The position numbers and the translations under genes were made by a program. Shown here one piece after another: positions 50,651 through 60,900 of a DNA stretch of 64,000 bases; position 1 is the stretch's first letter; the number at the start of each line of letters is the position of its first letter. The notes below the pieces were generated by a model that was not told the DNA's origin, did not search any database, and saw nothing but the letters and a program-made list of their open reading frames with translations. This stretch comes from Marthasterias glacialis (lineage: Eukaryota; Echinodermata; Asteroidea; Forcipulatida; Asteriidae). Location: NCBI GenBank assembly GCA_911728455.2, contig OU452228.1, positions 744,001 to 808,000 on the forward strand, written 5' to 3'.

Positions 50651-52690
50651 TGGGGTCTGCCTTTAGGTAGTCTGGCCAACACAAACAGTGTTGACCATTG
50701 TGCTTACCTGAATGGATAACAGCCAAGTTGTACCAATTGTGTGACTGATATCCTGCTTATTTTGTTTTTACTCAGCAGGAAATTCTAAAGCAATATTTTC
50801 TGCTTAAACGGCTCTATGAACGTCATAAAGCTGTTGAGCATGCAGATGTACTTAGCACAGACAAATCTTGCTATGCAAAAATGGGTTACCAGCCAAGATA
50901 TCCTGCATCAGACACTAACTGTGACTGGTATCCCTGTTACTTTTGCCACAAATTAATTTGTTAGAAGCAAGTTACATGTACTTTCTACTTATTAACAGCT
51001 TAATGAAATTGGTCCCTTGATCAGTGGCATAACCGGAGGGGGGAGGGGCCTACTCAGAACCATTCCCCCTTGCCCCCCCCCCCACCCACCTGAGATAAAA
51101 AAAAATGCACAAATGAATTTTCAATACATTAAATTGCCCCCCTACCATCCCCCCCAAAAAAGGAAAAAGAAAAACAAATAAATAGAAAAATTAACCCTCT
51201 GCCCCCCCCCCAATCGAAAATGTCTGGTAACGCCACTGCCCAAGATAGATATACTTTCTGTGACCCAAACTCCATGGGGAGTCAACAGTTGGTATTTTTG
51301 TCGAGTCTGATTGATTTTGTATGAAAATTAATGAGACAATTAATAACAGTAGGCGTCAAAAAACCTTCTGCTTAATTCCCTGTAGACATTTAGATGGTTT
51401 GTGGTTGACTTAATGGTCTAAAGTGCATGAAGTACACCCTTATTAAATTGGACTTTGAAATGGACCCATCACAGCAGCAATTACACTGAATGGGTAACAC
51501 CGTTGACTTTGGAAGACTACACATCCATTCCCTTTCTCTAATTTGGCAACCAACCTGTCCAAATTAAGTGATCATGCTTTGCGCATCACAGAGCAATTGA
51601 TGAATTAACTATTTCTAGTAACACTTGGAGGTGCAACCGAGTGGAAACATTGTATTGTAAGGTGTCTGCTCTAAGAAGAGCTGATGGTACGTTCCAAACG
51701 CTTTGAACTGTGTAAGCCTACTCTGCTCATCTTCAGGAGAATGCTGGACTCCTGCTGATACCTGGGCTTAAAGAACAACGGATGTCCATTAAAATGAAAA
51801 GGCTAAGTTTCCTTTCATTGTGTGCTTTTGTTCTATAAAAAAGTGAGTAAAACTTGCTTTCTGTTGTTTGAGTTCACCGAGGAGTGTTTATCCATCGATC
51901 AAAAAAATGAATGGTGACGGTCTTCTTGACGTAAGGTCGGGCAAAAAGAAGGCCCTAGTTTGGTTTCTTTATATTACTGATTATAACCTTGCTGTGTTAA
52001 CACTTCAAATCAACTCAAAATACACACAAGACGTCAGGGCTGCAGCTCAGTCAGACTAAGCTCCCGACCTTATGACACAAGTTTGCTGAAGCCACTGGAG
52101 GGGCGGGGTCAGTACTTGAAAATCTTCAATTTTAATTTTAAAATATTTATAAAAAATATTTTCACAAAAAAAAGGTGGATTTACACTTCAAATAATACAT
52201 TTTTAAATTTGTAATGAATGAAAACTCCATTTCACATGTCCTTTAAAGACTGTGGAAGGGGTGGGTCCAGTTGAGGTGGGAGGGATCCTGGTTGTGCTTG
52301 ACCGGTGGAGCATGAGCGTTGGCTGTTGGTTGAATGCATGTAAATCGGAAGATAAGCAGAGTACATTTACACTGTTTTAAACGTTCATACCAAACCCAAC
52401 GACTTTTCTTGGAGCCAACACTAAAAGACTTTGTTTTCAACATGGTTGTACCTGCAAGTTTTTCTAGAAATAGTGATTTCTTAAAATTATATAGCATGCA
52501 AGTAGATCCTTGTCATTTGATGAATTGTAGGTCATGTGGCATTCTTTACTCAAACCTTTTTACATGTCCTAGGTTTGTTTGTTGGTTGATTTTCGCTCCC
52601 ATGTAAATAGCATACATAACAACGTTTTTGTAGAAAATAATAAATGAGAGAAGAGTCATTTGGAAACCCATAGGGCTTGTAATAGCGTCA
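50651..52690. other. Spacer without gene
   Basis: Contains a segment related to the AGCAGCTCTATGAAATTGG repeat (50745-51015, with GCTTAATGAAATTGGTCCC at its end), G/C-homopolymer-rich DNA at 51035-51215, and AT-rich sequence. No exon is recognised. Confidence 0.55.
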
Positions 52691-52692
52691 TA

Positions 52693-52952
52693 AACCATCT
52701 TGGTACCTCTGTTTTGGTACCTCCAATTTGGTACCTCCATTTTGGTACCTCCAATTTGGTTCCCTCCATTTTGGTACCTCCAATTTGGTACCTCCATTTT
52801 GGTACCTCCATTTTGGTACCTCCATTTTGGTTCCCTCCATTTTGGTACCTCCTATTTTGGTACCTCCATTTTGGCACCTCCATTTTGGCACCTCCATTTT
52901 GGTACCTCCATTTTGGTACCTCCATTTTGGTACCTCCATTTTGGTATCTTTG
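52693..52952. repeat. 15-bp tandem repeat GGTACCTCCATTTTG
   Basis: About 17 units with small changes (CAATTT for CATTTT, GGTTCCC for GGTACC, GGCACC). The unit length is a multiple of three, so open frames run through on both strands. I see no reason to regard any as coding. Confidence 0.95.
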
Positions 52953-53744
52953 GTAAATTATCAATAACAGATTAACTGTACTTTTTTTAATGAATTTGTC
53001 CTGACATTTTAATGTGCAACAAGCAAAACTTTGAAAGTATAAAGTTGAGGTGAAGTCCATTACATGAGTTACCCCAACAATGAGCTGTGTCTGAGATCAA
53101 AAACCCAGAGGAATTTCTGATAGAAATGGTGATAATGAGAAGGTATATCGAATGAAAAACCATATCTTGATTTATCTCACTGACTGTAGCAACTGCTTCC
53201 ACAGGGAGCTACACAGTGATAATGAACTACTATATATGTACTAATTCATATACAGCCCTCACACTTACTGTGAAAAAGGAAATTAACAAGCAATGTTCTA
53301 TCTTTATGGAGAACACTTCTACATGTGTATCTTAAAAATGTTGGCATATTTTATTTAAGATTTCAAGCATTATCACACCTGCATCTTTTTAATTGGAGTT
53401 GAGGGGGGATATAGAACTAAAAACCTTGCACTGTGATTTTTTTTAGTGTTCAATGAATGAGAATGAGGAAGTCAATTATCAGTTGGAATGGCTTGCCTGC
53501 ATACAGTACTCGTTGTGGTCAGTGGATACTGACTGATTAGAATACAGAATTACTTGCATGGTTCAAGACTGAATAATGGCCAAGTAAATGAGCACAGTAC
53601 ATGTACATTGGCGCCTTCTAGCAATGTCCAAGACCCCTAGCTTTGTTCAAGGCACTTTACTCCAGCAGTTTGCAATGTCTTACACTGTAGCCGAACAAAT
53701 ACTTTTAAATGAGCACTTTTTGTACATATACTGTTTATCATGGC

Positions 53745-54115
53745 ATGGCAGAGCGGTTTAGTGCACCGGACTCAAGTTCTGGCGATCAAGTCATCGGGGT
53801 GTGGGTTCGAGACCCGATCATGACACTTGTGTCCTTGAGCAAGATGCTTTACTATAATTGCGTCTCTTCACCCAGGGGTATAAATGGGTACCTGCGAGGG
53901 TAGAGGTTGATACTGTGTTTGAAAAAAAGCCTTCGGAGCGCCACGGCAGCTCGGGGCTGTATACTCCCCAGGGAGCTGAGAAAGATTACAGGAATATTAT
54001 TGGCCCAATAACCAGGGCACTAATGTAAAGTGCATTGAGACATTATTGTGAAATGCACTATATAAGAACTAGTTATTATTATTATTATTATTATTATTAT
54101 TGTTATTATTATTTA
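53745..54115 (+). mobile_element. tRNA-derived SINE, near full length
   Basis: Head GGCAGAGCGGTTTAGTGCAC (A box), GTGTGGGTTCGAGACCC (B box), body CACTTGTGTCCTTGAGCAAG and TATAAATGGGTACCTGCGAG, CCACGGCAGCTCGGGGCTGT, then a 3' end GTAAAGTGCATTGAGACATT and ATGCACTATATAAGAACTAG followed by TTA repeats. Best example of the family in the window. Confidence 0.85.
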
Positions 54116-56106
54116 TCTAGCAATGGTTAATTTAATAGTGTTGACCCCTGAAATCACACGTGGCCACTGTCTGACACGCTAGCCATTTTGGGACTCAACT
54201 CACCAACAAAATTATGGAAAGCATGTAAATGTCGTGTTGTCTAAAAAGTGCAGTGCACTGTATGACACACGGTGACAATTGACTTCCCAAAATGCCACAA
54301 CCAAGATTGTTGTGATGATTATGTCCAGTGAAGTGAGTCAATAGAAGTAACAGGGAATAAAAATTGTTATAACACATGCTATGTATTTAAACTGCATCAC
54401 CATGCACGTTTGGAATGTTTCAAATAGTAGCTTCTCAAAAACAAAACCCCTAGGGCTCCATGGCTTCAGATTCCAAAATATCATCCCCTTGCTGGATGCC
54501 AATAATCTGATGTCATTCCCTTGAATAGGCTAAAGACAGGCACAGCTCAAAGATCAAACACGTGATGTCACTCTTCAAGAATTCTGAAGTACATCAGGTT
54601 TCTCTACCAAGCTCCTCAGAGATGTTCCTTTGGATCTCTGAGTTAATGTTGACAAAATGTGCATATGCCTATCAGTTATTTCAAATAATATATTTTCATC
54701 TGGTACAGGTGTGAAACCAGTTAATTGGTATAATACAAAAGCCAGATGTTAACCTTGAAGACATGAGATCACTTTCAGTGTAGGCTTTTGGGGTGCACTA
54801 CACTGAATAGTGAGAAACTCATGCGCCAAGCCTAAGGAATAAATATGAAAACCCCAAACTGTTTTCCTGAAAATTAAAGAATTGAAGGCGATTGTTGAAA
54901 ATTATTTCCAATATTATGCCCTTGTGTTGTTGACTTTCAACCTAGGGCATTTTGGGTACCAAAAAGAAAATTCCCTATTTGCTTGCAAGCGTAGAGCCCC
55001 TTTTCCAAGATTGGGTAGGCCAGTTTACTCGCTCAGGGTTGTTTTCATTTTGGATGGGCACAGCTAAAAAATTCAACTACTAACCTGTCAAAATTTGAAA
55101 AGAAAAAAGTAGTCAGCTGCTAGCAAATTTATTTGATTAGATTTCACGAGAGTGAGAGACTCTAAAATAATTTGTTCAGTATTTTTTAATAGTTCAGCAT
55201 TCAGTATTGATTGATATGGGGTATAATAGTATAAATAGTTTACCAGCCAAAACATCCAGTGATGCACATTATTTATGGCTGGTTCCCTTTTAACCAGCAG
55301 ACGCCAGATGACAAGTAATCACGCTAATATTTTCTGAGACAGGAAACGGTGAAGTGGCTGTTGTATTTTCGTGTAAAAATTTCAAGCCCAGAACAAAGGG
55401 CGTTCGGACATTGTACTCTGGTGCGTGCACAGAGCACAAACACGTCATGTAGCGCTTTGTTTCTCCCACACACAGCTAAAATGATCAGCAAATAATTTGT
55501 TTTAAAGCAATTTTCTTTTCCCAGGAAATTTTCCTGAGCCAGTTGGTTCAATCCCACAGAGAGACAAACAACCACTGAATAAAACATTCCAAAGTGCCTG
55601 ATTTTAAATTCAGTGTCGTGTCTCATTTATTAACCCAGTTAGAAAATCTCACCCCAAAAAATGGAATATGTATGTGGAATCAAACTACACCCAGTGGGTT
55701 TTATATTTACAACATAGATTTTACTGACCGAGAAGCAGGGTTGTAGTTTGAAGAAACACTTTCCTTGGTAAATCTTTCCTGTGAATTTTTCTTTCTTTAT
55801 GGTCAGTCATGAATTTGACTTCTAACAAAGGTCTACATGCAGCTACTACCACCACCTGTGCATCAAAAACACACAAACAAATCACTACGAAAATGGGGAG
55901 TCATTATTTTTATTAGGTCATTTCGGTTTTCTTTCCTGAGTAGAAATCTTTCAAGTGATGCCTTGGGAATGTTTTCTCTGGGTAATAGCCAATATGCAGA
56001 AGCGCCCTCTTAAATATAAACCGCAATGGGAAACTGAGTAAAGCTAAAAAAGAAAACAAGTTGCCAAGATGGATGCTGTGCTGTAGTGTACGTGTAACGA
56101 TGCTTG
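54116..56106. other. Spacer without gene
   Basis: AT-rich. 54225-54365 holds a SINE 3' body segment (CACAACCAAGATTGTTGTGA) shared with 62205-62300 and, diverged, 4450-4520. 55290-55480 is a diverged GCCGGATGAC-family copy. No exon is recognised. Confidence 0.55.
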
Positions 56107-56300
56107 GGCCCAATTTCATATAGCTGCTCAAAGCAGAAAATATTGCTTAAAGTTTTCTGCTAAGCAAAAATAAGCAGGATACCAGTCACAGATGGTACAA
56201 GTGACATGCTATTTTGGCTGGAACCTTATTCTGGTTAGCATAAGTTTGTGTTGTGCTTAGCTACTTTTTGTGCTTGAGCAGCTCTATGAAATTGGGTCCA
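56107..56300. mobile_element. Small inverted-repeat (MITE-like) element
   Basis: The left end CCCAATTTCATATAGCTGCT and the right end AGCAGCTCTATGAAATTGGG are inverted copies. The interior has AGCAGGATACCAGTCACAGA and a reversed-looking GCTTAGC motif. Related pieces lie at 50745-51015 and 44510-44570. No coding frame. Confidence 0.75.
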
Positions 56301-57473
56301 GGTTTTTGCATGTTGTGTACCGCATTGCGTACAAAATCAGCGCTCAATGACGGTTGTCGATGTTGCTTGTACAGTACTCGGATTTCACCCAGAATCCTTT
56401 GCGCGCTGATCATTTCTGGTCATGCATATGGGCTACGATAAACATGATTGTTGGTAGTGGAAATAAATCTATGGGGTGCTCTTTTTCCTGTGCGAACATT
56501 TTGAATTCGTACAGCTGGAGTGATTGATGGGGATTTTATATAAAACAAATAATGAATGTCATGCAATGGAGAGAACATTGTAATTGTAGTTGACAGATGG
56601 AATTTTTCATTTATTCTGGCAGGTAGGTGATGGGATTGTGCCTGTGATGATACCAGCATGAAGTTTGACACACAAAGTATGTCACGAGAAAGATTGTTAG
56701 CTATAGGGCCATTGCAGAGTTGCCTTTGAAAAAATATAGGCAGTATAAATAGCAATGGCAATCATTTTTGAAATGTTGAAAATCGCATGTTATTTTACCT
56801 ACCTTTTGTCAAACTTGAAATCTGCGATGACCCTGTGGACCTTTCTGTTTAAAAAAATTGACCACTATTTTGTATGGGATGCCTCAAGTATCACAACATG
56901 TTTTAACTGGCTTGGCAAAAATTTGCCCCTTTTAGTGAAAAAAATGACACTTTTGTATGCAGTATAAGTTTACTTTTTGTTTTGGACAGTGAAGTTGATT
57001 CATCATTAGTCTGGGTGGAATTATTGGTCAAAAAGTAATTTGTTGTATTTTTTGTCTGGAAGGCTGCCTGTAATTTTACCAACCATGGTTGGCAAAATTC
57101 ATGGTTGTGACTTTGTCCAAAAAGGTCTATATTGCAATATCTTTCTCATGACATACTCTGACAGTGTGCAAATTCCATGATTGTATCATCCAAGGCACAA
57201 TTCCCCCAATTCGTCATGATTATAGCAGACCTGTGGGTGGCATGGAAAGATGAACTCATAACCAGTTACTGCACACGTGTGCCCATGCGGTTAAATCACA
57301 ACAGGTGCGGTCTTTCTCAAACTGTGATGTGACCGCCGGCGAGCACGCACGCGTTACAGCTGGGTTATTCCATTTACTGCTATAACCATGACGACACTGC
57401 CCCTGTAAAGTATTCCAGCATAGGTTTCTATGTCTCATCACATATAAATGCTTTCATTATTAACATTATTCAA

Positions 57474-57660
57474 TTCTGGGGTGAACAAAGAAAATATGAC
57501 TAGAATGGGATTTGAACCTGCGACCTCCGCATTAACATGCCAGCGCTCTACCAATTAAGAGCACTGGCACCTTAATCTGGAGGTCGCAGGTTCAAATTCT
57601 GTTCTACAGTGAATTTTTCCTTGTTCACCCCAAAAATTAATTAAATTTACCCAGTGAGTT
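57474..57660. mobile_element. Inverted pair of tRNA-like SINE heads
   Basis: 57482-57550 reads on the minus strand and 57560-57640 on the plus strand: GGGTGAACAAAGAAAA ... GAACCTGCGACCTCC, then GGAGGTCGCAGGTTC ... TTCCTTGTTCACCCC. The A-box-like GAGCGC/AGAGCAC segment lies at the centre. The plus half continues into CAGTGAGTTTCCCTTGTGGT and a TTA repeat. The same family as 33076-33260, and probably 6241-6290. Confidence 0.75.
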
Positions 57661-57824
57661 TCCCTTGTGGTTTATTACTTGATATTATTATTATTGTTAT
57701 TATTACTGCAAAATAAATTCAATTATGACGATTATGCTCCTGTTCCATTTTGGAAGGTCTTAAATTTTTTCCCCCCAAAGACCCCCTTCTCTCTGAAGAC
57801 GGCCATAGAGAACTTTGTCCCTCC

Positions 57825-57994
57825 TCAGCGCACCTCTGCATCAACAAGGCTTGGGGCGACACATACCCCCTTGCCTTCTACCTTGAAGGGGCCTCCTTTA
57901 TAGCATGCCACCTTGTTGGAGTTAGTCCGAAGATGTGGCTTGATCTGCTCAAAGATCTTCTTTTTGGGATTCATCTGGGGCGGGATGGCACCCA
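57825..57994 (-). CDS. AIMP1: AIMP1 terminal exon
   Basis: 170 bp from the acceptor TTTTTTTCAG to the TGA at 57825-57827. It codes the NPKKKIFEQI helix and the KGKGVC-like closing strand, ending slightly differently from vertebrates (SLVDAEVR against MSNSGIK). Phase matches the previous exon. Confidence 0.9.
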
Positions 57995-60900
57995 CTGAAA
58001 AAAATACAAAATAAAAAATACTTTTTGTTAATGACCTAAAATATTACTCAGTACAAAACTTGTATTGATATGGTACTTATCAAAATATTGCTCAAAACTT
58101 TAACAAAATAGAGCACTTTTACTGACTTATTTGTTGATTTCTTGATAAAGTGCTGGGGCCGTATTCACAAAACAACTTAAGTCAGAAAATTACCCAACTT
58201 AGACAAATCTTTCTGACTAAGTGGTAGTCACCAAACATTTGCACTAAGTGTCCTGCTTACTTTTGCGTCTTAGTGTGGTCATACTTGACTGTGGGGCACT
58301 AGGGCATCATGGCAGGTTTTTTTTACGCGTCCCAGCCACAGTGTAATTGATAAAAAATCCTTCTGAAGAGAAATAGTATGTTCTAAAAGGTTCAATTCTC
58401 TTGCAGACTTTGTTGGCAGTGAAATTTATGCCAGGTATAGATTTGACAGGAACGGTGTGTTATTTATAACTGAAAAAAAATCGACTCACTGACCGAACGA
58501 AGCGTCGTTACTGCTGAAAGTAAGGTAGTGCTTCTCATTGCACTGATGTTTTATTATGCATTCTGTGCCATGCATTAGGCTTTGCTTGTGAAGTTATCGA
58601 CATGGAAAATCACTTGTGAAGTTATCGACATGGAAAATCTTTGACGCAGCAATTACTTCATCTTTTCCTACTCGGTAAAAAGAAGTAACTTCTCCCTCTT
58701 CTCTGAACAATGTGGTCTTCCGGACCACCTTCTCTAGTCACCATTGTTACCATTTGTTACAACATACCTGTTTGCTTTGCACATTGTAGATTAGTCAATA
58801 TAAATGCGCAAGCTCAATGTTATTTTGGGGAGTGTTGAATCAATGGGGTGTCATGGCCGAGCGGATAAGAGCACCTGACCCAAACTCTGGCATTTCTGAT
58901 CAGCAGAGTGTGGGTTCAAGTCCCGGTTGTGACACTTGTGTCTTTAAGCAAGACACTTCACCATTATTGCTGCGTCCTTCGGATGGGACGTAAAGCCGTA
59001 GGTCCCGTGTGTTGTGTAATGTACGTAAAAGAACCCAGTGCACTTATCGCAAAGAGAAGGGGTTCGCCCCGGTGTTCCTGGTTTGATCGGCTGCAGATTG
59101 CGCCACAGCACCTTGTAAACCATCACATGGTGCTATGTAAAGGAACAGATCTCATACTTCAAAACGGTAACTCCACATACCTTGCAGTAACAAATTATTG
59201 ATACAACGCATGATGCAAGTGAACTTTGAAAATTTTAGCCATCAATTGTTATGATTTGATGAGGGCTAAGCTGGCGATTAGGAGTATATATAGATTGATT
59301 GATTGATTGCGTCCAATCACCATCGTAACAATTGTTGACATACAAGCTGTGCGCATGTGCACAAGTGTGACTAAAATAAGTTTATTTTTTAGACTTAAGA
59401 TAAGTGGCGTACTTAGATGTTTCGTAAATAGGTAGTGAAGTGACCAACTTAAGTTAGCCGGTGCTTTTCAGTGCAAGCATAACTATCCCATTAAGCAAAG
59501 TTCTGTGAATACGGCCCTTGTACACTACTAAAACGTATAATAAAAATATATAAATTTGATCATTATCAGAGAGCGGTTTCTCTTTTATCAATTGCTACTC
59601 TAAGTTATCATGTGCTACTTAATATTAGCATTCAGTGTGCACAAAACAAGGTCAAAATCTTGGTATTCTGCTGAGCAAAACTGCTCCACAAAATCATTTC
59701 CTGGTTGTTATTAAAATCTTTTCATGCTCTAAGATACTCAATTAAATCTACAGCTTGATTAAAACAGATTCAAAACAACAGCAAAGAGTAAAATCAAAAT
59801 GTTTACAAAATACAAAACGGAGCAAAAATGAAACTTCCCTGAACGATATTAGACACATTATATCACTACTGACAGAGCCTGAACTGTGTTCTTTGTAAGT
59901 CTCGATAAAAACAGGGTAAAATTAATGGGAAATACACATGCAAAGTGTTTTGACATGAACAACCTCTGACAAATGAACTCTTGGACCACTCAGGTGTTCA
60001 GAAGCCACTTTTACAAACTTTATCATCCCCCTGAAATTTTCTTTTTTGAGCAAACTAATGAATAAAATCTTCCGCATTATGAATTTCCCTTCAATCTAAT
60101 TAAAATAATGAAATAATGAATTCACGGCAAATAAATCAAATTTTTTGTTTTACACTGGGCACAAAATAACTTGTACAACACTTCTGAAATGTCCTAGATA
60201 GCACCAGAGAGCATCTAATGTTTAACCAATTTCCTGGGGCCCTAAAGTGGGCCCCGGACCCCATGCCATGATAATCTTATCTTGAAACAACAGCAGGATT
60301 ACTAAAACATTTCTGAAAATTATGTGAACGCACCTTAGTGGAAAATAAAATCTTAAGCCGTGAAATACAGTTGTTTTTGGTGTTCATGATTTGGTTCCGT
60401 GACGTTGACGTTTGACGCTGATCCTGGAAAATTGACTTATTCTCAAGTTCAGTTGGCAAATTTCCCTCCATGGCCCCCCCAACAAAAACGCCATCGCTGC
60501 GTCCCTGCCAGTAGGGTCATTCGGATCGACTCTGTCTCCCACAGTTTTAAACAGCCATTTAAGACTGAGTCACTACTGTTTTATTCCCATTCATAAATGC
60601 CCTTTTTGTTAAAATGCATAACAATGTAGGAAAATATGTAAACTTTTCTGTTTTGTAAATTTTTCACTGCTCTGTTTCCTGAGTGGTTAAAAATAAAAGA
60701 TTTTGCATTGAGTACTGTTGTGTATTCATTAGCGCACCGTAAGCTATTGCAGCAACATGTGTTGACAACTTCAGCTGTCTTTAATAGTCGTTTAAAAACG
60801 GTTTTAAACGGTCACGTACTCATGTCACCACAATTCAACCAATAGGACTGCCTAAACTGTCTGGGGTTATGAATATTCTATAGTGCAATTTGGAGTACTT

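Noticed and set aside
52546..53060. Frames on both strands with Trp/Tyr/Gly repeats
   Set aside because: All come from the 15-bp array, which is open on both strands.
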